A stretch of DNA of 64,000 nt from Betaproteobacteria bacterium Ga0077526 (lineage in GTDB: Bacteria > Pseudomonadota > Gammaproteobacteria > Burkholderiales > Ga0077523), in assembly GCA_001464765.1 (NCBI GenBank), contig LNDV01000025.1, positions 124,001 through 188,000 on the forward strand, written 5' to 3'. The notes under the pieces are model-generated. The model saw only the letters and a list, made by a program, of their open reading frames with translations, ran no database searches and was not told the DNA's origin. This document shows, piece by piece, positions 50,365 to 59,894 of this stretch. Each line of letters begins with the position of its first letter. The stretch's first letter is position 1. The translations under genes and the position numbers were made by a program.

Positions 50365-52278
50365 TCACGGGGCGACTTCGAGCTCCGCCGAAACCGTTTC
50401 GAGCTGCGTCTGCAGTTCGAGCCATTCGGTCTCATGGGCCTCGAGTTCCGCCCGGAGATCCGCCTGCTCGCGCAAGCGGCTCTTCAACTCTTCCTTCTTC
50501 GCCGGATCATACATGTCGGGGGCCGCGAGACGCGTTTCAAGCGCTGCCAGTGCGTCTTCCGCCCGTTTCATGGCCGATTCGATGTGTTTCAGGCGCTTTT
50601 CGAGAGGTTTTCGCACCTCGGCCAGCCGCTGGCGGTTCTGGGCCTCGATTCGCCGCTGATCTTTCCGGCTGGCGGCATCGGCCGCGATGCTGCCTGCGGC
50701 ATCGACCCGGCCGGCCACGGTCTTTTCCAGCCAGGCACGGTAGTCGTCGAGGTCCCCGTCGAAGGGAGACACACCGCCCGAGGCCACCAGCCAGAGTTCA
50801 TCGACCGTCGCCCGAAGCAGCGACCGGTCGTGCGATACGAGGATCATCGCGCCGGTGAACGATTGCAGCGCCAGGGTGAGTGCGTTGCGCATGTCCATGT
50901 CCAGGTGGTTCGTGGGCTCGTCCAGCAGCAGCAGATGCGGCTTGGTGTAGACGATCAGCGCCAGGGCGAGCCGGGCCTTCTCGCCGCCCGACATGGGCCC
51001 CACCGGCGCCGACGCCCCGTCACCGCGGAAATTGAAGCCGCCGAGGTAGTCGCGAAGGTCCTGTTCCCTCGCGGCACGGTCGAGACGGGTCATGTGCTGG
51101 AGCGGGGACTCGTCCGCCCGGAGCTGCTCCAGCTGGTGCTGGGCGAAGTAGCCGATGCGGACGTCCTTGCCGAGGCGGCGCTCGCCGGACAGCGCCGGGA
51201 GCGTACCCGCCAGCACGCGTACGAGCGTGGATTTGCCCGCCCCGTTGCGGCCCAGCAGCCCGAGACGCGCGCCCGGTCTCACGACCAGGTCGATGGAGGA
51301 CAGCACCGTCTTGTCGGCGTAACCGGCTCGCACGCCCTCGAGGGTGAGGATGGGGTCGGCGAAACCGCCCGGCTCGGCGAACTCGAAGGAGAACGGCGAG
51401 GCGGCCTGGACCTGCGCCACAACCTCCATGCGCTCCAGCGCCTTGAGACGGCTTTGCGCCTGGCGGGCCTTGGTGGCCTTCGCGCGGAAGCGGGTGACGA
51501 AAGCCTCCAGATGACAGATCGTCCGCTGCTGGCGCTCGTACAGGGCCTGCTGGTGCGCGAGAACCTCGCTGCGGGTCTTCTCGAAGGTGGAGTAGCCCCC
51601 CGCGTACATGCGCAGGGTGGAGGACTCGAAGGCGCAGATGCTCTGGACGACGTTGTCGAGAAACTCGCGGTCGTGGGAGATCACGAGCAGCGTGCCGCGA
51701 TAGGCCCGCAGCCACCCTTCCAGCCAGAACACGGCATCGAGGTCCAGGTGGTTGGTGGGTTCGTCGAGGAGCAGCATGTCGGAGCGGGCCATGAGCGCTC
51801 TGGCGAGCTGCAGGCGCACCCGCCAGCCGCCCGAGAATTCCCGGAGGCTGCGGTCGTGGTCGACATCGGTGAAGCCCAGCCCGTTCAGCAGCACGGCGGC
51901 GCGGGACTGGGCTCCGTGGCCACCGATGTCGGCGAATCGCCCATGGAGCTCCGCCAGGCGATGGCCATCGAGGTCCGGAAGGGCCAGTTCGGTTTCGATC
52001 GCGCGGAGCTCGGCATCGCCGTCGACGACGAAATCCAGGGCGCTCCGGTCGAGATCGGGGACTTCCTGGGCGACGTGGGCGACGATCCAGCCGGGCGGAA
52101 ACGAGGCACTGCCCTGATCGGGGGTCAGTTCCCCCAGGAGGAGGGCAAACAGGCTTGACTTGCCGCACCCGTTGGCACCGACGAGGCCCACGCGATGGCC
52201 GGGATGGATCGTGACGGAAGCGCTATCCAGCAGGAGCTTGACGCCTCGGCGCAGGGACAGGTTCTGGAGACGCAGCAT
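50365..52278 (-). CDS. yheS: ABC-F ATPase, YheS-like
   Basis: 637 aa soluble protein with two ABC ATPase domains. Walker A is GANGCGKSS in the first and GRNGAGKST in the second; signatures are FSGGWRVRLQLARAL and MSGGEKARLALAL; both Walker B regions read DEPTNHLD. The interdomain linker (about 235-300) is rich in charged helices, and the C-terminus is a Lys/Glu coiled coil that distinguishes YheS/Uup-type factors. It acts on ribosomes and belongs to the translation-rescue ABC-F group. The tRNA-His gene lies 70 bp upstream in the same direction. Confidence 0.9.
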   Translation of the reverse strand: MLRLQNLSLRRGVKLLLDSASVTIHPGHRVGLVGANGCGKSSLFALLLGELTPDQGSASFPPGWIVAHVAQEVPDLDRSALDFVVDGDAELRAIETELALPDLDGHRLAELHGRFADIGGHGAQSRAAVLLNGLGFTDVDHDRSLREFSGGWRVRLQLARALMARSDMLLLDEPTNHLDLDAVFWLEGWLRAYRGTLLVISHDREFLDNVVQSICAFESSTLRMYAGGYSTFEKTRSEVLAHQQALYERQQRTICHLEAFVTRFRAKATKARQAQSRLKALERMEVVAQVQAASPFSFEFAEPGGFADPILTLEGVRAGYADKTVLSSIDLVVRPGARLGLLGRNGAGKSTLVRVLAGTLPALSGERRLGKDVRIGYFAQHQLEQLRADESPLQHMTRLDRAAREQDLRDYLGGFNFRGDGASAPVGPMSGGEKARLALALIVYTKPHLLLLDEPTNHLDMDMRNALTLALQSFTGAMILVSHDRSLLRATVDELWLVASGGVSPFDGDLDDYRAWLEKTVAGRVDAAGSIAADAASRKDQRRIEAQNRQRLAEVRKPLEKRLKHIESAMKRAEDALAALETRLAAPDMYDPAKKEELKSRLREQADLRAELEAHETEWLELQTQLETVSAELEVAP

Positions 52279-52348
52279 GATCGGGGCGGGAGACGGCCGC
52301 GCGGGCCCTGCTCAGAAGCGGGTGATGAGGGCACGCGAAAAGGAGCGT

Positions 52349-52424
52349 TGGGGTGGCGGATGGGACTCGAACCCACGACGACCGGAATCACAATCCGGGA
52401 CTCTACCAACTGAGCTACCGCCAC
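52349..52424 (-). tRNA. tRNA-His (anticodon GTG)
   Basis: 76 nt with encoded CCA (52349-52351). The minus strand starts GTGGCGGTAGCTCAGTTGG. The anticodon arm is CCGGA-TTGTGAT-TCCGG, anticodon GTG. An extra G just before the mature 5' end (52425) can serve as G-1, paired with discriminator C. The anticodon is a queuosine target, which links it to the queD/queE pair in this window. Confidence 0.97.
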
Positions 52425-52463
52425 CACCGGGGTGCGAGCCGGGTGCTCTCACCGAGGGCGCGC

Positions 52464-52492
52464 AGTATGAACAAAACCCCTTCGCCTGTAAA
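52464..52492 (-). promoter_or_regulatory. promoter of tRNA-His
   Basis: Minus-strand TTTACA (52487-52492) and CATACT (52464-52469) with a 17-nt spacer. The -10 lies 39 bp before the tRNA-His 5' end, so the precursor should have a short leader. Confidence 0.6.
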
Positions 52493-52537
52493 CCTGCCAG
52501 AGCGTCGGACAGGCTCGCGACTTCCAGAGGGATGGTA

Positions 52538-52614
52538 TGGCGCGCCCGGCAGGGATCGAACCTGCAACCCCCGGCTTAGAAGGCCGGTGCTCTATCCGAT
52601 TGAGCTACGGGCAC
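52538..52614 (-). tRNA. tRNA-Arg (anticodon TCT)
   Basis: 77 nt with encoded CCA (52538-52540). The minus strand starts GTGCCCGTAGCTCAATCGG. The anticodon arm is CCGGC-CTTCTAA-GCCGG, anticodon TCT (AGA/AGG). The acceptor stem has one G-U pair. No clear promoter stands directly upstream, so it may be co-transcribed with tRNA-Pro. Confidence 0.96.
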
Positions 52615-52691
52615 CGAGAAGGGACTGATCCATCGGCAGGGACAGGAGCCGGGCCGGGCATGCCGGCCTGCGGCTCCGGGGGGCTCGCCGG

Positions 52692-52768
<77 letters not shown>

Positions 52769-52779
52769 ACGAGCCCGGC

Positions 52780-52809
52780 ACTATAGCGCCGGGCCGGAGA
52801 GCGGGTCAA
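52780..52809 (-). promoter_or_regulatory. promoter of tRNA-Pro
   Basis: Minus-strand TTGACC (52804-52809) and TATAGT (52780-52785) with an 18-nt spacer. The -10 lies 11 bp before the tRNA 5' end and is embedded in a CCCGGC/GCCGGG inverted repeat (52774-52796). Well-formed stable-RNA promoter. Confidence 0.75.
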
Positions 52810-53216
52810 ACCGCGAGTCATACGCCCAATCCGGTGGAATAGCGCGCCCCGGACGGCCGGATTCCGCCGGAATAGGTGTCGGTGCGCCATCCAGTTCCCA
52901 TGCGAAGCGGTTACCCCAACCGCGTATTCCGATGGCAACGGCTGCCCTCGCAGAGGGAGAACTATCCTGACTAGCCAGCCATGGAATGCCAGTTGCAATC
53001 GACGTTCACCGCAGTGGTAGGGACATGTCGCAGTGCAGTTGGGGTTGCGCCGGGGGAACGTCGGATGCCGCCGTGATTGTGTGAGCCCGCATGGGCAAGC
53101 GAGATTTGTCAAAGCCTCCGCAGTGGCGGGCCGTCGGTTCTTCCGAAGGCTCCGCGAGCATCCAACCCGCTTACGGCAGTTCCGGCATCGGAACAGAAAC
53201 AGGAACAGAGGTCAGC
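52810..53216. other. 407-bp intergenic region without a recognised gene
   Basis: Between the tRNA-Pro promoter and the HTH gene. No frame with a ribosome site or recognisable protein motif was found. It should hold the promoter of the HTH gene. AGAGG just before 53217 is that gene's ribosome site. Confidence 0.5.
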
Positions 53217-53564
53217 ATGAAGACGCAAAGCAAGCTTTCCAATCCCCGCGACATCCGCCGCCGATTGGGGCTCAATCAGCAGGAGTTCTGGGGCATGATC
53301 GGCGTGACTCAAAGTGGCGGTTCCCGCTATGAGAGCGGCCGCAGCATGCCAAAGCCCGTGCAGCAGCTGCTGCGCCTGGTACACGTGGATCGCATCGACA
53401 TCTCGCGCCTCACCAAGGCCGATTACGAAGTGATCTCGTATCTGAAGACGAAGCCGGATCTGTATCGTCGCATCCGCACCCAGGCCACCGGGACCACCAC
53501 CCGCGTTGCCCGTGCGACGCCCGTCGCTGCCCGCCGCACTAGCGTAAGCGCCCGCGCTGCGTAA
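53217..53564 (+). CDS. Xre-type helix-turn-helix protein
   Basis: 115 aa. A helix-turn-helix domain occupies about residues 10-42 (PRDIRRRLGLNQQEFWGMIG, then VTQSGGSRYESGR). A middle region DRIDISRLTKADYEVISYLK has the look of a dimerisation or regulatory helix. The last 30 residues are a low-complexity Ala/Arg/Thr basic tail. The start at 53217 has AGAGG at proper distance; the frame is open 42 residues further upstream but those are uncharacteristic. Monocistronic, ending at a perfect terminator. Target genes unknown. Confidence 0.82.
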   Translation: MKTQSKLSNPRDIRRRLGLNQQEFWGMIGVTQSGGSRYESGRSMPKPVQQLLRLVHVDRIDISRLTKADYEVISYLKTKPDLYRRIRTQATGTTTRVARATPVAARRTSVSARAA

Positions 53565-53597
53565 GGTTTTCCCTCCGGCACCGCGTGCCGGAACGCA

Positions 53598-53631
53598 ACA
53601 AAAAACGGCTGCCTCGGCAGCCGTTTTTTGT
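53598..53631. terminator. bidirectional intrinsic terminator
   Basis: Perfect 15-bp stem ACAAAAAACGGCTGC / GCAGCCGTTTTTTGT (53598-53612 and 53617-53631) with loop CTCG. It has A-runs and T-runs on both sides, so it can stop the HTH transcript and also the converging hydrolase transcript. Confidence 0.9.
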
Positions 53632-53739
53632 TTCCGACCCTGCGGGCAGTCTGTCGGAGAAATTCACAGCACTCGTCGAAGGCATTGCGCGCGGCAGCAC
53701 TGAACGCCGAAAAACGCCTTCCCTCGATACCCGTGCCCG

Positions 53740-54672
53740 TCAGCGATTCAGAAAGTCCCGAACCGGAACGACCGTGGGAGCCGGCGCTTCCTCGTGCGGG
53801 ACGTGCCCGAGACCGGGGAAAGACACGAGTCGGGCATCCGGCATCCGCCGAAGGTAGTCCTGCGCGTTGGTCACCGGGATCATCGCGTCACTTTCCCCCC
53901 ACACGAGTAGCGTGGGCCCACGAATGCCCGTGATGAACTGCGTGGGGTCTTCGAGAATCGTCTGCTCCAGCCGCTTGAACAGCGCATCGCGGACGCCCGG
54001 ACCCCGCATGAGATCGTGGTAGCGCTGGACCACGTCGTCGGCCAGGCGGGAGGGATCGCCGTAGGCCGGTTCGAGATTCATGCGCAGCACGGCTTTCGGC
54101 AGGAAGTAACGCATCAGTCCGAGGACCGCCGGGACCTCCGTCCTCTTTCCATACTCGAAGCCCGGGCTGGCAAATCCATCGGGCGCGACCAGCACCAGTT
54201 GGTGTACGCGATCCGGGTAGGTGCCCGCAAATCTCCAGGCGAGCCGCCCTCCGATCGAATGGCCCACAAGGCTCGCGCGCCCTACCCCGTAGTGATCCAT
54301 CAGCGCCGTGAGCACCTGCATCGCCCGCGCGTCCGTGTAGTCGCCCGTAGGATCGGGACCGGTCAGCCCGCCCCCGGTGAGGTCGTACCGAATGACGCGA
54401 TGGGAGCGGGACAGCACATCCGCCCAGGGTTCCCAGGTGTGCAGGCTCGCGCCGAAGCCATGGATCATCACGACCACCGGCGCGTCGGGAGAACCTGAAA
54501 CCCGCACATGAACGCGCGCACCAGCTGCATCGACGAACTCGGATGGCGGGCGGGCGTAGCGCGCTTCGAGCACGGCACGGTCGAGATCGGGCGTCCAGGC
54601 CCAGGCCACCAGGAGCAGGATGGCGATCAGCGAGGAAAACCCGAAGATCCGAAGGGCACGCTTTGCGGCCAT
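53740..54672 (-). CDS. alpha/beta hydrolase with N-terminal membrane anchor
   Basis: 310 aa. An N-terminal hydrophobic helix (about 8-26, IFGFSSLIAILLLVAWAW) anchors or exports the protein. The hydrolase core follows: HGFGASLHTW oxyanion region at 71-80, nucleophile S139 in GHSIGG, Asp in ESDAMIP and His in GLGHVPHEE. It resembles haloalkane dehalogenase/epoxide hydrolase-type enzymes in layout, but the substrate is unknown. Its 3' end faces the HTH gene and the shared terminator. Confidence 0.87.
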   Translation of the reverse strand: MAAKRALRIFGFSSLIAILLLVAWAWTPDLDRAVLEARYARPPSEFVDAAGARVHVRVSGSPDAPVVVMIHGFGASLHTWEPWADVLSRSHRVIRYDLTGGGLTGPDPTGDYTDARAMQVLTALMDHYGVGRASLVGHSIGGRLAWRFAGTYPDRVHQLVLVAPDGFASPGFEYGKRTEVPAVLGLMRYFLPKAVLRMNLEPAYGDPSRLADDVVQRYHDLMRGPGVRDALFKRLEQTILEDPTQFITGIRGPTLLVWGESDAMIPVTNAQDYLRRMPDARLVSFPGLGHVPHEEAPAPTVVPVRDFLNR

Positions 54673-54756
54673 GGGGCAGGCGGGGTAAGAGGGGACGAAA
54701 GGGGCGCACCGGCCAGGTGCCGGGCACGGCGACCGGGCGTATTGCCTCAGAGGGGG

Positions 54757-54844
54757 TGGCGGAAGCGGTGAGATTCGAACTCACGGACGATTGCTCGTCG
54801 GCTGTTTTCAAGACAGCTGGGTTAAACCGCTCCCCCACGCTTCC
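54757..54844 (-). tRNA. tRNA-Ser (anticodon TGA)
   Basis: 88 nt with encoded CCA (54757-54759). The minus strand starts GGAAGCGTGGGGGAGCGG. The anticodon arm is GCTGT-CTTGAAA-ACAGC, anticodon TGA. Long variable arm present. TATCAT about 40 bp upstream is a possible -10, but its -35 partner is poor. Confidence 0.96.
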
Positions 54845-54923
54845 TGCAGCTTCGTCCCGGGCGGTGCCACGCACCGGCTGGCATGATACCGGCAAGGTCG
54901 AGCAGGCGAAACTCGGTGATTCG

Positions 54924-54952
54924 TTGAAACTATCTCCGGGATTGCGTAGTCT
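54924..54952 (+). promoter_or_regulatory. possible sigma-70 promoter of the BI-1 family gene
   Basis: TTGAAA (54924-54929) and TAGTCT (54947-54952) with a 17-nt spacer, 38 bp before the ATG. The -10 hexamer is a weak match, so this is tentative. Confidence 0.35.
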
Positions 54953-54989
54953 TAGCGACGTTGTTCCGAACTTACAAGGGGATAAATCC

Positions 54990-55676
54990 ATGCAACCTGA
55001 TGTCCAGATCCTGACCGGCGGACGTGCGCTGGGTGCGGAGCGCAACAAGGTTCTGCGCAACACCTACCTCCTCGTCGCGCTGACGATGATTCCCACCGTG
55101 ATCGGTGCCTTCATCGGCATGTCCACGGGCGGCATCATCCTGCAGAACCCCATCATCGCCAGCGTCGTGATGCTGGGTGCGGTGATCGGCCTGCAATTCG
55201 CCATTGCCGCCAATCGCAACAGCGGCCTCGGCGTCGTGCTGCTGCTCGGCATGACGTTCATTCTCGGCTGGTGGCTCGGCCCGATGCTCAATTTCGCCAT
55301 GTCCCTTCGCAACGGCCCCCAACTCGTCGGCCTGGCCGGCGCGGGTACCGGCGCCATCCTGCTGGCCATGAGCGCCATTGCCACCACGACCAAGCGCGAT
55401 TTCAGCTTCATGGGCAAATTCCTGTTCGTGGGAATGATCGTTCTGGTGGTCGCCGGCATCGCGAACATGTTTCTTCAGTTGCCCGCGCTGGCCCTGACGA
55501 TCTCGGCCCTGGTGATCGTGGTGTTCTCGCTGTTCCTGCTGCATGACATCAGCCGGATCATCAATGGCGGCGAGACCAACTACATCATCGCGGCCACGGG
55601 CGTGTACATGAGCCTGTTCAACATCTTCTCCAGCCTGCTTCACCTGCTGATGGCGTTCGCAGGCGACCGAGACTGA
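54990..55676 (+). CDS. Bax inhibitor-1 (YccA/TMBIM) family membrane protein
   Basis: 228 aa with seven predicted transmembrane helices beginning at about residue 25. The family C-terminal block FLLHDISRIINGGETNYIIAA (shown here as a region near residues 185-205) and LFNIFSSLLHLL are clear. E. coli YccA modulates the FtsH protease; other members form pH-gated calcium-leak channels. The ATG follows an AAGGGG site. Monocistronic, ending in a strong terminator. Confidence 0.92.
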   Translation: MQPDVQILTGGRALGAERNKVLRNTYLLVALTMIPTVIGAFIGMSTGGIILQNPIIASVVMLGAVIGLQFAIAANRNSGLGVVLLLGMTFILGWWLGPMLNFAMSLRNGPQLVGLAGAGTGAILLAMSAIATTTKRDFSFMGKFLFVGMIVLVVAGIANMFLQLPALALTISALVIVVFSLFLLHDISRIINGGETNYIIAATGVYMSLFNIFSSLLHLLMAFAGDRD

Positions 55677-55699
55677 CACCGATAGTACGTAGCACCCTG

Positions 55700-55729
55700 C
55701 AAGGCGGCCTCCGGGCCGCCTTGTTTTTT
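55700..55729 (+). terminator. intrinsic terminator of the BI-1 family gene
   Basis: 10-bp stem CAAGGCGGCC / GGCCGCCTTG (55700-55709 and 55714-55723), loop TCCG, followed by six T residues. It lies 23 bp after the stop and immediately before the converging rlmD stop. Confidence 0.9.
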
Positions 55730-57048
55730 CAGGGGTCGCGGGAGAAGTAGGCGATCGATTCGACGTGCGCCGTGTGCGGGAACATGTTGGCGACCCCCGC
55801 CCCCTCCAGCCGGTAGCCGTGCACGTTGACCAGCATGCCGGCGTCTCTGGCGAGCGTGGACGGGCTGCACGAGACGTATACGATCCTGCTCGGGTAAGGC
55901 GGCTGCATCGCCTTCACGAGCGCAATGGCCCCATCGCGGGGCGGGTCGATCAGCATGGCATCGAACGGGCCCAGCGCGGCCAGACTCTCCGGCGTGACCT
56001 GGAAGAGATCGGCAACCCGAAACTCCGCGCGGTCCTGCAGGCCGTTCAATTCGGCGTTGCGACGCGCGCGGCGCACCAGGGCGTCACTGCCTTCCACGCC
56101 AACCACCATGGCACCCAGCCGGGCGATCGGCAACGAGAAATTGCCGAGGCCGCAGAAGAGATCCGCGATCCGCTCTCCGCTGCGGGGCGCCAGTAGAGAC
56201 ATGGCGCGTCGCACCAGCATACGGTTCACCCCAGCGTTCACCTGCGTGAACTCCGTCGCGGAGAACTCGAAGCGGATCCCGAACTCCGGCAACTCGTACG
56301 TGAGCCCGGGCCAGGTCTCGGGATGAAACAACCGGATAGTGTCTGGTCCCTTGGGCTGCAACGCGATATACACACCGTGGCAATCCGCAAAGGCACGCAC
56401 CCGCGCTTCGTCTGCCGTCGTGAGGGGCTGCAGGATGCGGAACACGAGAAGATCGACACCCTCCCCGGCCGCCAGCTCGATCTGCGGCAGCCGAGCGCGA
56501 ATCGACAATCCGTCGATCAGCTCTCTCAGGGGCAGGATGAGCGCCGAGATTCGTTCCGGCAGGATCCTGCACTCCCCCATTTCGGCCACGTAGCTGCTCT
56601 TGCGCTCGTGGAAACCGACGAGGACGGAGCCCTTTTTCTGCACGTGACGCACCGAGAGCCGGGCCCGGTCGCGATAGTGCCAATCCGGTCCCTGGATGAC
56701 AGGGTAGAGCTCATCGGCACGGACGCCGCCGATGCGCTCGAGGCAGTCTTCGAGAACACGCTGCTTCGCGGCAACCTGCGCAGCCGGATGGAAATGCTGC
56801 ATGGTGCATCCGCCACATACGCCGAAATGCGGGCAGGACGGCTTCACGCGCTGGCTGCTCTCGCGGAGGATCTCATCGGCAATGGCAACATCGAAGGAAT
56901 TGCGAGTGCGGGTGAGCCGCACTCTCGCCAGTTCACCGGGCAGCGCACCCTCCACGAACACGACCTTGCCGTCACGGTGCGCGACGCCCTTGCCTTCATG
57001 ATCGAGCGATTCGATCTCGAGTACCGGCGGCGGCTCGAACTCCCTCAT
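55729..57048 (-). CDS. rlmD: 23S rRNA (uracil-1939-C5)-methyltransferase RlmD
   Basis: 439 aa. N-terminal TRAM domain (about 5-60), then the [4Fe-4S] cysteines C72, C78, C81 and C161, a SAM-binding core with DLFCGLGNFSLP, IDPPRDG, and the catalytic Cys in YVSCSPSTLARD near the end. It makes m5U1939 in 23S rRNA. The start at 57048 overlaps the stop of the upstream exonuclease gene (ATGA), so they are coupled. It converges on the BI-1 gene. Confidence 0.95.
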   Translation of the reverse strand: MREFEPPPVLEIESLDHEGKGVAHRDGKVVFVEGALPGELARVRLTRTRNSFDVAIADEILRESSQRVKPSCPHFGVCGGCTMQHFHPAAQVAAKQRVLEDCLERIGGVRADELYPVIQGPDWHYRDRARLSVRHVQKKGSVLVGFHERKSSYVAEMGECRILPERISALILPLRELIDGLSIRARLPQIELAAGEGVDLLVFRILQPLTTADEARVRAFADCHGVYIALQPKGPDTIRLFHPETWPGLTYELPEFGIRFEFSATEFTQVNAGVNRMLVRRAMSLLAPRSGERIADLFCGLGNFSLPIARLGAMVVGVEGSDALVRRARRNAELNGLQDRAEFRVADLFQVTPESLAALGPFDAMLIDPPRDGAIALVKAMQPPYPSRIVYVSCSPSTLARDAGMLVNVHGYRLEGAGVANMFPHTAHVESIAYFSRDP

Positions 57049-57872
57049 CGGCCGCCCCACGCCGCAAGGAACTGCTTCCAGTGTTCGCCGGGGAGCTTGC
57101 CGAGCGAATCCCGCACGAGGTCGCATTCGCGTTCGTACTCCACCCGCTCCAACTGACCGCGCATGAGCTGGAAACGCAGGAACACGAGATACGTGTTCAC
57201 AACATCGGTCTCGCAATAGCTGCGGATACCTTCGATGCCGCCGGCCTGGAACGACGTCCACACTTGCGCGCCCCCCATGCCGAGCTTGCCCGGAAAGCCG
57301 AGCAGTTGCGAAAAGTCATCGAGGGGCGCATTGGCTCGCGGCTGGTACATCGAGAGCAGGTCCATGAGGTCCAGATGACGGGTGTGATAGCGGCTGATGT
57401 AGTTGTTCCACTTGTACTCGCGGTCGTCGTCGCCGAGATCCCAGTACTTCGGCGCCACGACGCTGTGGCGAAGCGCACGATAGTGCAGCACCGGAAGATC
57501 GAAGCCGCCGCCATTCCACGACACGAGCTGCGGCCGCAGCTTTTCGATACCGTCGAAGAATCGCTGGACGAGGGACGCCTCTCCTTCCGTCGGATCACCG
57601 AGCGACCACACGCGAAAGCTGTCGCGGTCGCGCAGCGCGCAGGAGATCGCGACGATCCGATGCAGATAGTGCGGGAGAAAGTCCGATCCGCCGGTCTGCT
57701 CGCGGCGTGCCTGGAAGGCTGCTTCGGCCACCTCGGCATCGGAGGCTTCCGGGGGATATCCGCGCAGTCGCCGCAACCCTTCCACGTCGGGAACGGTCTC
57801 GATGTCGAACACGAGGGTCGGGGTCACGGTCAGAGGGGCGGGATGACGGGGGCGCGATGGTAACCCGGGCAT
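57045..57872 (-). CDS. PolB-like predicted 3'-5' exonuclease
   Basis: 275 aa. A DnaQ/RNase H-fold 3'-5' exonuclease related to the exonuclease domain of DNA polymerase B. ExoI is FDIETVP (D23, E25), ExoII is VSWNGGGFDLPVL, and ExoIII is YCETDVVNTY. No polymerase domain is attached. The ATG at 57872 is chosen because GGGAGG lies 8 bases upstream; a GTG at 57827 would give the more usual family N-terminus but has no ribosome site. It is coupled to rlmD by a 4-bp overlap. The cellular substrate is unknown. Confidence 0.87.
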   Translation of the reverse strand: MPGLPSRPRHPAPLTVTPTLVFDIETVPDVEGLRRLRGYPPEASDAEVAEAAFQARREQTGGSDFLPHYLHRIVAISCALRDRDSFRVWSLGDPTEGEASLVQRFFDGIEKLRPQLVSWNGGGFDLPVLHYRALRHSVVAPKYWDLGDDDREYKWNNYISRYHTRHLDLMDLLSMYQPRANAPLDDFSQLLGFPGKLGMGGAQVWTSFQAGGIEGIRSYCETDVVNTYLVFLRFQLMRGQLERVEYERECDLVRDSLGKLPGEHWKQFLAAWGGR

Positions 57873-58007
57873 GGGCCTTGCCTCCCAACGCCCTGTTTTT
57901 GCGCTTGAATTTGTTCGGGTTTCAGGCTGACTCGACCCCGGCGCAGTGTTAGCATTGACCCGACCGGCGATGCACAAAGTCCGAGCAATGTCAGGGAGAT
58001 ACAAGCT

Positions 58008-59879
58008 TTGAAGATCGAGGATGTAGGGAGACCCGGCATCGACCTCGCCGCACCGGACTGGGTGCGACACGATGCCCTGAAGACCTGGGTTTCGCAGGTG
58101 GCGGCACTGACGCGCCCCGACAGCATTGTGTGGTGTGACGGCAGTCAGGCGGAGTACGACCGCTTCTGCCAGGACCTCGTGACATCGGGGACGTTCCGCC
58201 CCCTCAACCCCGCCAAGCGCCCGGGAAGTTTTCTCGCCTGGTCCGATCCGAGCGACGTTGCGCGCGTTGAAGACCGCACCTTCATCTGCTCCATCCACAA
58301 GCACGACGCCGGCCCCACCAACAACTGGATGGCGCCGGACGAGATGAAGACCAAGCTCCGCGGCCTCTTCGACGGCTGCATGCGGGGCCGCAAGATGTAC
58401 GTCGTGCCCTTCAGCATGGGTCCCATCGGATCGCCTCTGGCCCACGTCGGCGTGGAAATCACGGATTCTCCCTACGTCGCCGTCAGCATGCGCATCATGA
58501 CCCGCATGGGGCGCGCCGCACTGGAATCCCTCGGCGCCACCGGTGAGTTCGTACCTTGCCTGCACTCTGTCGGCGCGCCGCTCGCGTCCGGCGAGAAGGA
58601 CGTGGTGTGGCCCTGCAACAAGGACCACAAGTACATCGTTCACTTCCCGGAAGAAAACGCGATCTGGTCCTTCGGCAGCGGATACGGCGGCAACGCGCTG
58701 CTCGGCAAAAAGTGTTTCGCGCTGCGCATCGCTTCCACGATGGGGCGCGAGCAGGGCTGGCTCGCCGAGCACATGCTGATTCTCGGTGTCCAGTCGCCCG
58801 AGGGCCGCAAGAGCTACGTCGCGGCAGCCTTCCCCAGCGCGTGCGGCAAGACCAACTTCGCGATGCTCATCCCGCCTCCCGCCTTCGAAGGCTGGAAGGT
58901 CACGACCATCGGCGACGATATTGCGTGGATCAAGCCCGGTCCCGATGGCCGCCTCTACGCCATCAACCCTGAGTTCGGTTTCTTCGGTGTCGCGCCCGGG
59001 ACTTCGTATCAGTCCAATCCCAACGCGATGGACACCATGCGAAGCAACTCCATCTTCACGAACGTCGCCCTCACCGACGACGGCGACGTGTGGTGGGAGG
59101 GCATGACTGACCAGCCGCCGGCACACCTGGTCGACTGGCAGGGTCAGGACTGGACGCCGGACTGCGGCCGCAAAGCGGCACACCCGAATGCCCGTTTCAC
59201 CTCGCCGGCGAGCCAGTGTCCTTCACTCGATCCCGACTGGGAAAAGATCGAGGGCGTGCCCATCTCGGCATTCATTTTCGGCGGGCGACGCAGCACCACG
59301 ATGCCGCTCGTGATGGAGAGCTTCAGCTGGACCGACGGCGTGTATCTCGCCGCCACGATGGGCTCCGAGACCACCGCCGCCGCGGCGCACAAGGTGGGCG
59401 AGGTCCGACGCGACCCGTTTGCCATGCTTCCGTTCTGCGGGTACCACATCGGCGACTACTTCGATCACTGGCTCGAGATGGGTCACCGCGTCTCCAACCC
59501 GCCCCGCATCTTCTGCGTGAACTGGTTCCGCAAGAACGCCGACGGCAAGTTCCTCTGGCCGGGCTATGGCGAGAACATGCGGGTGCTGGAATGGGTGGTG
59601 GATCGCTGTGCCGGCCGCGCCAGTGCGGTCGAGAGCCCGCTGGGGTGGATGCCCGCCGAAGCCGACCTCCAATGGGGAGGTCTTTCGGACGGCGTGCGCG
59701 CCGGGTTCCGTGATGCGATGACCTTGCATCGGGAGGAGTGGGTGCGTGAGCTGGTGCTTCACGAAGAACTCTTCGTGAAGCTCTACGACCGTCTGCCCAA
59801 GGAGTTCGTGCTCAAGCGTGAACTGCTGCTGGCCGCGCTGTGGCGCGCGCCGGAGACTTGGGTACCGCGGGCCGCCTGA
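58008..59879 (+). CDS. pckG: phosphoenolpyruvate carboxykinase (GTP)
   Basis: 623 aa cytosolic gluconeogenic enzyme converting oxaloacetate and GTP to PEP. GTP-type signature [14 protein letters not shown] contains C279. [11 protein letters not shown] and FGGRRSTT blocks are present. The start is TTG at 58008 ([10 protein letters not shown]), preceded by GGGAG; no ATG in frame fits better. Length is standard for the GTP class, and unlike the shorter ATP class. Divergent from the exonuclease gene with a 135-bp spacer, which should hold both promoters. Confidence 0.96.
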   Translation: MKIEDVGRPGIDLAAPDWVRHDALKTWVSQVAALTRPDSIVWCDGSQAEYDRFCQDLVTSGTFRPLNPAKRPGSFLAWSDPSDVARVEDRTFICSIHKHDAGPTNNWMAPDEMKTKLRGLFDGCMRGRKMYVVPFSMGPIGSPLAHVGVEITDSPYVAVSMRIMTRMGRAALESLGATGEFVPCLHSVGAPLASGEKDVVWPCNKDHKYIVHFPEENAIWSFGSGYGGNALLGKKCFALRIASTMGREQGWLAEHMLILGVQSPEGRKSYVAAAFPSACGKTNFAMLIPPPAFEGWKVTTIGDDIAWIKPGPDGRLYAINPEFGFFGVAPGTSYQSNPNAMDTMRSNSIFTNVALTDDGDVWWEGMTDQPPAHLVDWQGQDWTPDCGRKAAHPNARFTSPASQCPSLDPDWEKIEGVPISAFIFGGRRSTTMPLVMESFSWTDGVYLAATMGSETTAAAAHKVGEVRRDPFAMLPFCGYHIGDYFDHWLEMGHRVSNPPRIFCVNWFRKNADGKFLWPGYGENMRVLEWVVDRCAGRASAVESPLGWMPAEADLQWGGLSDGVRAGFRDAMTLHREEWVRELVLHEELFVKLYDRLPKEFVLKRELLLAALWRAPETWVPRAA

Positions 59880-59894
59880 CCTCGTTTGTGAACA

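Noticed and set aside
57873..59183. Upstream extension of the exonuclease frame through the pckG gene
   Set aside because: The extension is antisense to pckG and lacks motifs. The ATG at 57872 with GGGAGG is a better start.
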